A DNA stretch of 55,202 bases from Leptospiraceae bacterium (GTDB lineage: Bacteria; Spirochaetota; Leptospiria; Leptospirales; Leptonemataceae): assembly GCA_020441005.1 (NCBI GenBank), contig JAGRNA010000030.1, forward strand, positions 1 through 55,202. Reading direction: 5' to 3'. The stretch's first letter is position 1, and every line of letters starts with the position of its first letter. The notes below the pieces were generated by a model, which saw nothing but the letters and a program-made list of their open reading frames with translations, was not told the origin of the DNA and ran no database searches. Positions 23,617 through 32,773 of this stretch are shown here, piece after piece. A program made the translations under genes and the position numbers.

Positions 23617-25422
23617 TCAGTATACATGTATAAATTCGTGGCTGTTAATCAAACTCCAGGTTAAATTCTGGATAACTTTAATATTGAATTTTCGGTCCCT
23701 TTTGCCATAGGTGCTTTTAGTCATGCGCTGGAGCAGGGCCTTTTCGTCTGCCTGCATGTGCCGGCCCAAAAGACCGACATATAACGTATCCATACTTTTC
23801 ATAATATCCTGATGCTGATCGTACTCTTTCATTAGCCAGTTGTCTTTTTGCCGGAACTGATCAATTACCTGCCCTGTTACCCGGCCATTGTATAACGCCA
23901 GCACCTGGTCGATTGTGGGCGCCGTATTGTCATCATCAACATCCATACGACTACCATCGCCGAACAAAGCCAGAAAGGTATTGGAGTGCAGGGGCCGCGG
24001 TGCCTGACAGGCATTGCCAAGATCCTTCGGCTGATCTTTGGGTTGCAAAGGCGATCCCACCCCGGATAAATTGAGAGTCCCCTCAGGACTTACTTTGGCG
24101 GCCCTCTCCCAGATGTGTTTAACCGGCGCACTGCCGCTGCCAACCACCAGACTATTGAATAGCTGGGAGGGATCCATACGGTAGGGCTGGAAAAACTGGT
24201 CCGCTGATTCGCCGTTTTGATCATCTGGAGTGGCTGCGCGGCGCTGCCAGGCCTTCGAGCTGACAATATACAGTACCAAATCCTTGATGCGGTAATCATG
24301 CTCCAGGAAGTATTTGTCGAGGTGATTCAGAATCTCTGGATGCCTGAGTTTTGTATCCGGATTCCAGTCGTCGAAGGGAGTAAAGAAACTCCAGCCCATA
24401 TAGGCTGTCCAGATCCGGTTGATCAGTACCTTGCGGAAGCGGTCATTCTCCGCATCGGTCAGCCAGTCCACGAAGGCTTCGCGCCGGTCTTCACCATCAC
24501 GTACCAAAGCACGGCTGCCATCCGGGTACTTAAGCTTGACCAGGTCGCCGCCGGGCTGATCATCGGTGTGCGGAAAACGCAACTCCAGAGCAGGCTCATA
24601 TTTTAGCTCCATGTACTGCAGTTTATGCTTTTTCATATACTGATCGCGCTGGGCCTTACTCATTTTATTCCAGACGTTCTGTCGCCATTCCTGCTGTTCT
24701 TGCTCGATACGTTTGCGCTCAGCAGTTGACAGATCCTCCATGCGGTGGCGCGGAATGCCATCCGAATCCAGATTTTTTTGCACATACAACTGACTAAAAA
24801 AAGCGGCAAAGCCATAGTAATCCCGACGGGTGAAGTCCCGACGGAAGGGGTGATCATGACAGCGTGCGCAGGCCAGGCGCGAACCATAGAAAACCCGGCC
24901 CACATATTCAGCGACTTGCAGCGGATCGGCCTCATCGCGCAGGATAAAACCGACTGCGCCATTTTTCGCCGAGGAGCCGCTGCTGAGCAGCATTTCTGAT
25001 ACCATTGTTTTATACGACTTGTTCTGGTGCAGTGAATCGCTCAGATACTTGTAAAAGCTGCCTTCTTTTACGCCGCGCTGACGTGTTTGCTCGCGCAGGG
25101 TGGATCCAAACCGGGTAGCCCAGTATTGGGCGTAAGCGGGGTCCCTTAGATATCGAATTGCAAAATATCGCAGTTTATCTGCCGATTCAGCAGCTTCAAA
25201 CTCCTTTATTTCAGCAATCGACGGCGGCAGTCCGCGGATCTGTAGTGAAAGCCGGCGTAGTAAAGCCAGCTCATCAGCGGGGGAACTGTACTGCCCGGCT
25301 GCATCCCGATAGATTTGATCCAGGGGAGAATCTGTTGATGACCAGGCGCTGGAGCCGCCGGCACCTGCTCCCACCAGAATGATAGATATAGTAAACAGAG
25401 AGAATAACTTTTTTGATAGCAT
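23617..25422 (-). CDS. DUF1549/DUF1553 domain protein with CxxCH motif
   Basis: The protein has 601 residues with a signal peptide ending near GGSSAWS. DUF1549 occupies ~35-230: LLRRLSLQIRGLPPSIAEIKEF, then the diagnostic GSRLACARCHDHPFRRDFTRRDYYGFAAFF with a CxxCH typical of this family. A DUF1553 region follows (RKVLINRIWTAYMGWSFFTPFDDW, LKDLVLYIVSSKAWQR, FLALFGDGSR, LTWSLINSHEFIHVY). CxxCH could bind haem covalently but usually occurs alone in this family and may bind metal. The protein is paired with DUF1501. No cytochrome biogenesis genes are in view. Confidence 0.85.
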   Translation of the reverse strand: MLSKKLFSLFTISIILVGAGAGGSSAWSSTDSPLDQIYRDAAGQYSSPADELALLRRLSLQIRGLPPSIAEIKEFEAAESADKLRYFAIRYLRDPAYAQYWATRFGSTLREQTRQRGVKEGSFYKYLSDSLHQNKSYKTMVSEMLLSSGSSAKNGAVGFILRDEADPLQVAEYVGRVFYGSRLACARCHDHPFRRDFTRRDYYGFAAFFSQLYVQKNLDSDGIPRHRMEDLSTAERKRIEQEQQEWRQNVWNKMSKAQRDQYMKKHKLQYMELKYEPALELRFPHTDDQPGGDLVKLKYPDGSRALVRDGEDRREAFVDWLTDAENDRFRKVLINRIWTAYMGWSFFTPFDDWNPDTKLRHPEILNHLDKYFLEHDYRIKDLVLYIVSSKAWQRRAATPDDQNGESADQFFQPYRMDPSQLFNSLVVGSGSAPVKHIWERAAKVSPEGTLNLSGVGSPLQPKDQPKDLGNACQAPRPLHSNTFLALFGDGSRMDVDDDNTAPTIDQVLALYNGRVTGQVIDQFRQKDNWLMKEYDQHQDIMKSMDTLYVGLLGRHMQADEKALLQRMTKSTYGKRDRKFNIKVIQNLTWSLINSHEFIHVY

Positions 25423-25602
25423 TAACCAATACCTGCAAACACGCTGTTTATGACGGATTCAGTGTCAAATCAGCTTTGATTTTTTTGACGAATTTGAGCG
25501 GCCCAGGTTAGCTGCCATGGGTCAAATTCTGCAATCTAACCAAATTCTTACATACATCGGCGTCAAGCTCTCATGCACCAGAGCCATGCAGTCCAGCGTA
25601 AA

Positions 25603-26775
25603 TCAGGACAAACGGCTTTTATAATCGGCGTAGTTAAAACTTTTAATCAGCTGGATCGATTTGCGTTCCAGGTTAGCGACAGCGATGGCCGGAGTACGCA
25701 CGCCATTAAAGTTGGTATTTTTTACCATTGTATAGTGCGACATATCAAGCAAAAAAATGGACTCGTTGATTTCCAGCTCCCGATCAAAGGAGTAATCGCC
25801 GATCACGTCCCCGGCCAGACAGGTCAATCCGGCTAGTCGATAGGTGTGCGGCTTTTCGCCGGGATCTGCCGCATCGAGCACCGCCGGCCGGTAGGGCATC
25901 TCCAGCACATCCGGCATATGAGCCGCAGCGGATACATCCAGCACTGCGACCGGAGTATCGGCACTGACAATATCCAGCACCCTCGCTTTCAAAACCCCGG
26001 TTTGAATGACAAATGCCTCGCCGGGTTCCATATAAACTTTCAGATGCGGATGCCTTTCACGAAAATCCAGCAAGAGATCAATTAATTTTTGGCGTTCATA
26101 TGCTGGAGCGGTCAGCAAATGGCCGCCGCCGAAATTGATCCACTGCACACGTTCCAGCCAATTCATGAAATTGTGCTCAACCGTTTCTAAAGTCCGCTCC
26201 AGGGGGGGGCACATCTGCTCGCATAAGGTGTGAAAGTGCAGTCCATCAATGGATGGCAGCCAGCCTTCTTTCTCGGCCTGTTCGAGGTCTACCATGCGCA
26301 CGCCAAGGCGCGAATTCGGGGCACAGGGATCATAGATCGCCGTTGCCCCTTCACTGTGCTCGGGATTGATTCGTAAACCCATGGATACATGGCGGCCGGA
26401 TTGACGCACTTGCCCTTCGAACTGTCGCAGCTGCCGGACTGAATTAAAAACAATATGATCTGCAATCTCCAAAAGTTCACTAAAATCTTCCGGCGGCCAG
26501 GCCGGGGCGCATAAATGCAGTTCGCCGCCCATGTATTCATGGGCCAATTTGGCTTCGTTCAGGGAACTGGCTGTGGCACCCAGTACATAGGGCCGAATTT
26601 GACTGAATACGCTGTATTGCGCAAAAGCCTTGAGTGCGATCAGGATATGAACGCCGGTCTGGTCCTGGAGTTCCTTGATAATCGACAGGTTGTGTCTTAG
26701 CTGAACTTCATCAATAACATGCACCGGACTGGGTATGCCGGAATAATCGAGGGCGCGAAAATCGGACCAGTTCAA
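25603..26775 (-). CDS. nspC: Carboxynorspermidine/carboxyspermidine decarboxylase
   Basis: The protein has 390 residues, a fold-type III PLP decarboxylase. Lys49 in LIALKAFAQYSVF is the PLP Schiff-base residue, with HFHTLCE, FGGGHLLTAPAY, EPGEAFV and LAGLTCLAGDVIGDYSF completing the NspC pattern, the last supplying the dimer-interface cysteine. It performs the final step of the alternative (carboxy)spermidine pathway. The partner dehydrogenase gene is not nearby. The start is probably TTG 26775, 12 bp after the acyl-CoA synthetase stop; the next ATG would remove essential residues. Co-transcription with the upstream gene seems likely. Confidence 0.88.
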   Translation of the reverse strand: MNWSDFRALDYSGIPSPVHVIDEVQLRHNLSIIKELQDQTGVHILIALKAFAQYSVFSQIRPYVLGATASSLNEAKLAHEYMGGELHLCAPAWPPEDFSELLEIADHIVFNSVRQLRQFEGQVRQSGRHVSMGLRINPEHSEGATAIYDPCAPNSRLGVRMVDLEQAEKEGWLPSIDGLHFHTLCEQMCPPLERTLETVEHNFMNWLERVQWINFGGGHLLTAPAYERQKLIDLLLDFRERHPHLKVYMEPGEAFVIQTGVLKARVLDIVSADTPVAVLDVSAAAHMPDVLEMPYRPAVLDAADPGEKPHTYRLAGLTCLAGDVIGDYSFDRELEINESIFLLDMSHYTMVKNTNFNGVRTPAIAVANLERKSIQLIKSFNYADYKSRLS

Positions 26776-26787
26776 AGTTTGTCTCGC

Positions 26788-28719
26788 TTAATCGCGGTAC
26801 AGGCTGTTGATTTCTTTTTCAAACTTTTCAAAAACCACGTTGCGTTTCACTTTCATGGTTTCGGTCATTTCGACGCCTTTTTCCAGTTCCTTGCCCAACA
26901 GATAAAAACCGCTTAGTTTTTCAAAGGCTTTAAAACCGGTAGTATTGGAGATGCTGGTTTTGACAATTTGTTGAAAATATTTATGGATTTCCGGAGTATC
27001 GTTCCACTTCCATTTATCATCCGGTGCACTTATACCATCCGCCTGCAGCTTTTCAGCCACAGAGTCCCAGTTAGGCACGATCAAGGCTGCCAGAGTCTTT
27101 CGATCCTGCCCGACAACAACTGCCTGAGCGACTGCATCATGCTCTTTAAGCTTCATTTCAATCGGTTCCGGCTCCACATTTTCACCGCCCGCTAGTACAA
27201 TCGTATCCTTGGCCCGGCCTGCGAAGGCCAGTTCACCTGTGTAGGTCCAGACAAATATATCACCCGAGTTAAGCCAGCCATCCTGGAGTACCTGCGCTGT
27301 TTTTTCCGGTTCTTTATAATACCCGCGCATAATGTGCGGACCCTTGTGCCATAAAACACCCTTCACGCCCGGTTTGGTAATCACCTTGCCGCTATCATCC
27401 CGGATCTGAATTTGCACACCGGGCAGTGGCCGGCCCACGGCATTGCGCTTGGGCCAGGGCAGCTCAGCAGCAACAGATGCGGCCGTAGTTTCGGTCATGC
27501 CATAGACATCCATAATGGCTATTCGAGAGGCCCGAAAAAAGCGCGCCACCTTCTCCGGTATTGCACCCGCACCGGAAACAGCAAAGCGGATGCGGCCCCC
27601 GAGCACCTCGCGGACTTTCTTTAATATCAACTGGGCTGGAAAGTTCAGGATTACGAACACTGGCAGCAGGGCTGCGGCTATCAACTTGCGAGTCAAACGA
27701 TCCCGCGGCGATTCATCCTTGGTCTGAGCAATGCGGTTTAGCAGTGTGTCGACCAGATCAGTGTAGGTCATTGCGGTGTTGATGGCAAAATTGAATATCT
27801 TTTGCTTGTTCTCCGGTTGTTTGCGAACACCATCGAGGACTTTGTTGTATAATCCCTCCCAGACCCGCGGCACGGAAAGCAGCATTGTCGGTTGAATTGT
27901 CTTCAAATCACTGGCCAGACTGATAATATTTGAAGGAGCCATGCTAGCCCCGCAAGCTACCAATGTTACCTCTAGAACGCGTTCCGCAATGTGCCAGGGA
28001 GGCAGGAAGACAACCACCCGGTCACGCTCATTAATGGGCACTGTTTGCTGTACCTGCGATACTTCCCAGCAAAAACAGCGATGCTCCAGCATGACTCCTT
28101 TCGGAGCCCCGGTTGTGCCAGAAGTATAGATAATTGTCGCCAGATCGTGGGGCTTGATGGCTTCACCCCGTTTTTTGAGCAGTTCTTCACCATGCTGATC
28201 CAGGAGCTCTTCCCCTTCGCCCAGAATATCGATAAAGAAATGCAGCTGAATGTCTCCTAAAGCCTTGCGGTTATCCTCCAGTTTCTTGTGCTTATCCGCA
28301 CCAGTGATCGAAATGATATGCTTGATATGCGGCAAATCAGGCAAAATACTGAGCAGGACTTTCAGCATTTTTTCATGTTCAACAACAACAGTGCTGCATT
28401 CGGTATGATTCAAAATATAACGGATATCGTCCGGAGTAGCGTCGCAGCCACGCGGCACATCCACGGCACCGATCGTATCAATCCCCATGCAGATTAAATT
28501 CCACTCGTAGCGGTTGTCACTCAGCAGTCCCACCGCTTCGCCATGCTTGATACCCAGTTTGTACAACAGGAATGCCGAGAAGCGTTTCATGTCGGCACGC
28601 CAGTTAAAAAAGGATATAGCACCGAAGCTTTTACCATCCGGCTTCACCCAATAGACCGGACGTTCTGCGTATGTAGCGACAGTATCACGAACAAGGTGAT
28701 AGAGCGATTCCTTTTCCAT
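26788..28719 (-). CDS. AMP-dependent long-chain acyl-CoA synthetase
   Basis: The protein has 643 residues and the ANL superfamily motifs. IIYTSGTTGAPKGVMLEH is the P-loop (~195-212), then VSGAGAIPEKVARFF, YGMTETTA, the GWLNSGDI region, and LAGGENVEPEPIE near the C-terminal hinge. The C-terminal catalytic lysine lies in MTETMKVKRN (KVKR). It activates fatty acids to acyl-CoA through acyl-adenylate, at the membrane or in the cytoplasm. Leptospires live on long-chain fatty acids as carbon source, so several such genes are expected. ATG 28719 has no clear ribosome-binding site. Confidence 0.9.
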   Translation of the reverse strand: MEKESLYHLVRDTVATYAERPVYWVKPDGKSFGAISFFNWRADMKRFSAFLLYKLGIKHGEAVGLLSDNRYEWNLICMGIDTIGAVDVPRGCDATPDDIRYILNHTECSTVVVEHEKMLKVLLSILPDLPHIKHIISITGADKHKKLEDNRKALGDIQLHFFIDILGEGEELLDQHGEELLKKRGEAIKPHDLATIIYTSGTTGAPKGVMLEHRCFCWEVSQVQQTVPINERDRVVVFLPPWHIAERVLEVTLVACGASMAPSNIISLASDLKTIQPTMLLSVPRVWEGLYNKVLDGVRKQPENKQKIFNFAINTAMTYTDLVDTLLNRIAQTKDESPRDRLTRKLIAAALLPVFVILNFPAQLILKKVREVLGGRIRFAVSGAGAIPEKVARFFRASRIAIMDVYGMTETTAASVAAELPWPKRNAVGRPLPGVQIQIRDDSGKVITKPGVKGVLWHKGPHIMRGYYKEPEKTAQVLQDGWLNSGDIFVWTYTGELAFAGRAKDTIVLAGGENVEPEPIEMKLKEHDAVAQAVVVGQDRKTLAALIVPNWDSVAEKLQADGISAPDDKWKWNDTPEIHKYFQQIVKTSISNTTGFKAFEKLSGFYLLGKELEKGVEMTETMKVKRNVVFEKFEKEINSLYRD

Positions 28720-29409
28720 AGAGAAAGGAAAGGCTGTCGCTCTTTACGGTCAACTACTAATGAAATCAAATTGACTGAGCGGACTCGAATAAAGCCGGAT
28801 TATGTCGTTTTGTGCTGATTTTTAAGACCGTTTCTTAACAGCGGAAAGTGTAAAAACCCTTGTCGGCCGCAGGGCCAAATTTTCCGATACTATGAACTAT
28901 GGAAGCCGACGAGAAGCATGACCGCATCTTGTACCTGGGCCACCAGCTTTCAGAGCTATGCAGCACGGTCAGTACTGAATTAAGCCAACGCCAGCGGCGC
29001 CGGGATCAAGAGCAAGTCAACTCACAAACAGATGAGGACCAGGCACAACATGGTATGAACGGCCTCCGTCACATGCAACCGCCTATTCTCTAGCTTTCTA
29101 ATTGCCGGGTAGCCGCCATCCGGATCATTGAAATCTTGCGCCCGATGCCTTGAGAGTTAAACATCGACCCGCCGGATTGGCCTCTACCCTGTTTTGCACA
29201 AGTGAGACATGGATTTCACTATAACTGCTAACAATGGAAAACCGGTCATTTACAATGCAGATTCAATAGTTGATAAATCCTGACGATCCAGGACCGCTAC
29301 CGGTACTGAATGATGCAATGATGAAGCAGGCAAGCCTTTCGAACCCGGTATTTTTTCTAATCACGGTCCAGGAAACTCAATTGGATCAGTAAAATCTGAT
29401 GAGTACCGC
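28720..29409. other. 690-bp stretch without a convincing gene
   Basis: Between the acyl-CoA synthetase start and the lipoprotein run there is no reading frame with family similarity. One 64-codon frame (28899-29093, plus, starting MEADEKHDRILYLGHQLSEL) is hydrophilic and heptad-like at its start but lacks a ribosome-binding site; it might be a small protein or chance. The remainder shows no hairpin-plus-T terminator or tandem repeat that I could detect. It may be decayed coding sequence. Confidence 0.3.
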
Positions 29410-29862
29410 TCAGGAATCAGAATCTGTTTCATCAAATTCATCTCCCTGCTGAAAAGGTGTAGTATCCTCATCAATGGGAACCAACCAGCGGGTAATGTAT
29501 GACAGCACAAAGATTAACGGCGTCGCAACAGTTTTGGGAATGAAAACTGCCCGTTCCAGCATGATATTATTGCCGTTACCGCGCAAAAAGAAATAGTCCT
29601 TAGCATCCCGGCCGGCTTCAGGAATAATCTCGAAGGTATGGATAACTTGATCAATTATCGCTGTTATTGGTAGCATGACTGCATGAAAAGGCCAGGTAAC
29701 AAGGCATTCTTCGGCTGATTCCGGAGCCATCGCCTCCACATAATCTCCTGAAACCCGCGCACTGCGAATAAATCCGCATTGCGTAACGAGGAACAGCAGC
29801 ACCATCATCGCTGCCCAGCCGCGTAGCCCGGCCGCAAACCGTTTTCTTCTGTTATTACGCAT
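29410..29862 (-). CDS. Hypothetical lipoprotein, third of three related genes
   Basis: About 150 residues from ATG 29862, which overlaps the preceding stop by 8 bp. A basic N-terminus and hydrophobic core end in LFLVTQC, a lipobox. The mature part contains WPFHAVMLPITAIIDQVIHTFEIIPEAGRD, then another hydrophobic stretch and an acidic tail. The spacing tP-x4-P-x3-ID-x6-P is shared with the two upstream genes and is loosely like YceK/YidQ (DUF1375) lipoproteins. Function unknown. Confidence 0.6.
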   Translation of the reverse strand: MRNNRRKRFAAGLRGWAAMMVLLFLVTQCGFIRSARVSGDYVEAMAPESAEECLVTWPFHAVMLPITAIIDQVIHTFEIIPEAGRDAKDYFFLRGNGNNIMLERAVFIPKTVATPLIFVLSYITRWLVPIDEDTTPFQQGDEFDETDSDS

Positions 29863-30493
29863 GAAGTGAAAACTCCTGCTCTGAAAGACGCTCAATTCGC
29901 CGGCAGACTAACAGGAGTCTCATACCCGGGCGGTACATGCTCGGAGAGTAGACTGCATCATTCCTGGCATCATCGACATCAGGTTCTGCCTCATCGGCCG
30001 GCGGCTCTGCCTGCTCCTTGTCTTCCATTTCCAATACAGACGGTGGTCCAATCAGGCGACCCTGCTGATCACGCTGCCATTGATAGCCCCACTGCGGCCA
30101 TGCCCACCAGGCATCATCTTCGGGATCTGCGGCAAATATGGTCCGGCCGGCCCAGTCCAGGACAAAGAAAACAGGAGTCAGAACAATCCGAAATGGCAAA
30201 AAACCGGCATTGGCGTAATATCCATCCAGGTCGGCGTCCCAAAACTCCTGCATATCAACAATAGTAGAAGGCAAACTCACAACCGGTGCTATGATGAAAT
30301 TGTCAATAATCAGAGTAACGACGGCCACGGGAATATAGACCGGGGTCAGCAGCCATTGACCGGCCTGATTATCAGGTGTAAGATGTCGGTCCACGTAGTT
30401 TGTTGTGGATAAATGATTCACGTCGGTTACAGCGCATCCAAATCCGGGCGCTGAAATCAAAACGGCAAATATCAGGATCAATACCTTTTTCAT
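29855..30493 (-). CDS. Hypothetical lipoprotein, second of three related genes
   Basis: About 212 residues from ATG 30493, one base after the upstream stop. The signal MKKVLILIFAVLISAPGFGC ends in a plausible lipobox. The conserved block TPVYIPVAVVTLIIDNFIIAPVVSLPSTIVD is shared with its neighbours, followed by a second hydrophobic stretch (LPFRIVLTPVFFVLDWAG). A charged extension (VLEMEDKEQAEPP...) is absent from the first paralogue. The earlier in-frame start is rejected because it overlaps the upstream gene without a ribosome-binding site. Unknown function; probably envelope-associated. Confidence 0.6.
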   Translation of the reverse strand: MKKVLILIFAVLISAPGFGCAVTDVNHLSTTNYVDRHLTPDNQAGQWLLTPVYIPVAVVTLIIDNFIIAPVVSLPSTIVDMQEFWDADLDGYYANAGFLPFRIVLTPVFFVLDWAGRTIFAADPEDDAWWAWPQWGYQWQRDQQGRLIGPPSVLEMEDKEQAEPPADEAEPDVDDARNDAVYSPSMYRPGMRLLLVCRRIERLSEQEFSLHA

Positions 30494-30494
30494 G

Positions 30495-30902
30495 TTATAG
30501 ATCCACCGGCACCGTAATTCGAAAAATCCAGTCACCTGCCAGGACTACCGGATATGTGATTAATCGCATGGGAAAAGCTATGATTTCGAGAACTCCCATG
30601 TAATCGATCTCGGTAAACACAAACGTGGCATCATCTGCTGCTCTGGGCAGACTCACTAGCGGGTGGATCAGGATGCCGTCGATTAACATCGCCACCAATC
30701 CCGTCGGAACTGCCAGGGGGTAAAACAGGGTACGCATGGTTTGAGATTCTGGAACTTGATCTTCATCCAGTGCGGCAGTCAAGTAGCGGTTGTCCTTCGA
30801 CAGCACAGCGCACTGGCTGAATAGCAATACTATGGCTGTCAGGAGCACAAGGCGGCTACTTGCCCTTCGTATGATCACCCTGGATTTTTGGCTTGTATGC
30901 AA
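30495..30902 (-). CDS. Hypothetical lipoprotein, first of three related genes
   Basis: The protein has 135 residues. TTG 30902 is preferred because AAGGA lies about 8 nt upstream; GTG 30878 is the alternative. The lipobox is LLFSQC. The core FYPLAVPTGLVAMLIDGILIHPLVSLPRAADDATF carries the family pattern of P, ID and SLP, then IIAFPMRLITYPVVLAGDWIF. It is the shortest of the three and perhaps closest to the ancestral unit. All three genes are packed on one transcript. Confidence 0.6.
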   Translation of the reverse strand: MHTSQKSRVIIRRASSRLVLLTAIVLLFSQCAVLSKDNRYLTAALDEDQVPESQTMRTLFYPLAVPTGLVAMLIDGILIHPLVSLPRAADDATFVFTEIDYMGVLEIIAFPMRLITYPVVLAGDWIFRITVPVDL

Positions 30903-31019
30903 TGCTTCTTTCCTTCCAAATGCAGAATTCCAGGTGATTCCAGGACAAATATACCGGTCCGTAAAATCAGGGTCAATTCAATAATTACGGATAAGGCCGG
31001 ATTTGTCCGGACCTGGATC

Positions 31020-31595
31020 TCAGGTCTTTTTGAAATCCAGGCGGCTGCACCAGGGCACATCGGTTTTGTTGGCCAGATAATTCGCATAGCGGGCGGTCAC
31101 AAACAGATAATCCGATAAGCGGTTAAAATATACCAGCATGGCAGCATTTACAATTTGCGCTGATTCGGGCGCTGCATGCGCGGCTACCAGTTGCCGTTCC
31201 AGGCGCCGGCAGATCGTACGGCTGGTATGTAGAGCTGCTGCGGCGGGTGTGCCGCCTGGCAGTATGAAGGAGCGCAGTTCTGGCAGATCGGATTGCATAC
31301 GATCAATTGCTGATTCTAAAAACTCCAGATCCTCTTTACGCAGGGCGCCTTGCTCTTGATGAGGCTTGAACCCTGCCAGTTCGGATGCGACTTCAAATAA
31401 CAGGGACTGCACGGCCTTTAATTCCGGCGCAATGGCTCCATTGGTGTTCGAAAGCAAGGCGACACCTAATCCGATTGATGAATTCAATTCATCGCATTCA
31501 CCATACAAGGCGACCTGCCAGTTATGCTTGGAAACACGCTGTCCGTTTGCCAGGGACGTTTCGCCTTGATCGCCGCTTTTAGTATAGATCTGCAT
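31020..31595 (-). CDS. pduO: ATP:cob(I)alamin adenosyltransferase, PduO type
   Basis: The protein has 191 residues. MQIYTKSGDQGETSLANGQRVSK is the ATP-binding N-terminus of PduO-type enzymes. YGECDELNSSIGL, FILPGGTPAAAALHTSRTICRRLER and YFNRLSDYLFVTARYAN complete the family. It converts cob(I)alamin to adenosylcobalamin, the cofactor of mutases and class II reductases. Leptospires depend on B12 metabolism. No cobalamin riboswitch was seen upstream; the gene follows a small membrane protein by 9 bp and is probably in the FNR transcript. Confidence 0.9.
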   Translation of the reverse strand: MQIYTKSGDQGETSLANGQRVSKHNWQVALYGECDELNSSIGLGVALLSNTNGAIAPELKAVQSLLFEVASELAGFKPHQEQGALRKEDLEFLESAIDRMQSDLPELRSFILPGGTPAAAALHTSRTICRRLERQLVAAHAAPESAQIVNAAMLVYFNRLSDYLFVTARYANYLANKTDVPWCSRLDFKKT

Positions 31596-31604
31596 ACGTT
31601 ACAT

Positions 31605-32045
31605 TCACTGGATGTTCATGTGACGTTCACGAACAAAGGCTCTGACCTGCGGGTTAAGAGCCAAAAGCAGATAATAAAGACCAAAGCAGGCAATACCGAA
31701 CAGGATCACAAATTCGATTGCCGGGTGATTAAGCTGTTGCAGCGATAAAAAGGCTGCAACCATGTAGCTGATACTTACCAGCGTACCACTAATGCCGAAG
31801 TAGAACAGGATAAATCGCGTTTTTTGAATATACCAGACGCTTGCAAATACTAGACTGATAAGCAACAGCATGGCACCGGCTATAGTTTGTTGCAGTGCCG
31901 CAGCCGGTTGCTCTGCATGGATCAGGGCCTTGATTCCAAGCGCTAGTAAAATGATTGCGAATACAAAGACCAGGGTCGCCGGAATCAGATACAGCCTGGC
32001 GGCTACAGAAAGTATTCTGGTAATGTTTGCTTTTCTGCCGTGCAA
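31605..32045 (-). CDS. Small four-helix membrane protein
   Basis: The protein has 146 residues with four strongly predicted transmembrane segments (LYLIPATLVFVFAIILLALGI, TIAGAMLLLISLVFASVWYI, FILFYFGISGTLVSISYMVAAF, IEFVILFGIACFGLYYLLLAL) and basic ends. The start is TTG 32045, 23 bp after the fnr stop. No family is recognised. Its position between fnr and pduO suggests expression with them. Confidence 0.6.
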   Translation of the reverse strand: MHGRKANITRILSVAARLYLIPATLVFVFAIILLALGIKALIHAEQPAAALQQTIAGAMLLLISLVFASVWYIQKTRFILFYFGISGTLVSISYMVAAFLSLQQLNHPAIEFVILFGIACFGLYYLLLALNPQVRAFVRERHMNIQ

Positions 32046-32068
32046 GGTACCCTACCAGGACCGGGTCG

Positions 32069-32773
32069 TCAGGCCTCTTCGACCAGTTTGCCCAATTCCT
32101 TGGCATTGATAAAGCAAACACGACCCTTGTCCATCTTTATCCAGCCGCGGGCCTTGAAATCCGACAAGGTGCGGATTACCGACTCGGTTGTAGTGCCCAT
32201 CAAGGTTGCCAACATCTCGCGGGTCAAATTGAGATCAATTTCCTGGTTAGCGGCATCGATACCATTGTTTTCGCCCTGCAAGGACAACAGAAAATCTGCC
32301 AGACGCTCCATAACCTTGCGAGCCCCCAGATTATAGCTTTGATGCTCCGATTCAATCCAGGAATGCGCTAAATTGTGAGCCACCTGACTGGCAAAGCGGG
32401 GGCTTTTTTCCATGTGGTTCAACAGCTCATCAGCCGGAAACTTGCAAACCGTTGTCTTGGTTAGACAGCGTGCGTTATGGCGGTACTCGCCGCCTGCAAT
32501 CACATCCCGATGCCCGAGCCAGTCACCTTTGCCCAGAATGGCAAAGCTCTGTTCCCGGTAGGGGCTGGAGCGGTACAGTTGCACCTTGCCATCGTTAATG
32601 CAATAAAAGAAGCCAGCACTGTCACCAAGATGAAAAACGGTTTCGCCGCGTGAGAAAGTCAGGGTTCTTTTTTTCTGTGAAAGAACTTCAACAGAATCCG
32701 GATCCATATGATCGAAGGCACATCCGCCTCTTTTTTCACATCGATTACAACTTTTACCGCGCGAAATGAACAT
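32069..32773 (-). CDS. fnr: FNR-like oxygen-responsive Crp/Fnr regulator
   Basis: The protein has 234 residues. The N-terminus has Cys9-x2-Cys12-x5-Cys18, the exact spacing of E. coli FNR cluster ligands 20, 23 and 29. Cys110 (TVCKFP) aligns with Cys122 (VCEIP), so a [4Fe-4S] oxygen switch is likely. A cyclic-nucleotide-like beta-roll (35-130) is followed by a long helix and a winged HTH (~175-225). The recognition segment TTTESVIRTL keeps Glu and Arg of FNR's VETISR, but Ile replaces Ser212, so the DNA site may differ. GGAG lies 6 nt before ATG 32773, just after a short hairpin. Confidence 0.87.
   Translation of the reverse strand: MFISRGKSCNRCEKRGGCAFDHMDPDSVEVLSQKKRTLTFSRGETVFHLGDSAGFFYCINDGKVQLYRSSPYREQSFAILGKGDWLGHRDVIAGGEYRHNARCLTKTTVCKFPADELLNHMEKSPRFASQVAHNLAHSWIESEHQSYNLGARKVMERLADFLLSLQGENNGIDAANQEIDLNLTREMLATLMGTTTESVIRTLSDFKARGWIKMDKGRVCFINAKELGKLVEEA

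Noticed and set aside
25455-25490. AAATCA-GCTT-TGATTT hairpin with T-run as terminator
   Set aside because: The T-run is on the plus strand, whereas neighbouring genes are on the minus strand and it lies in their upstream region.
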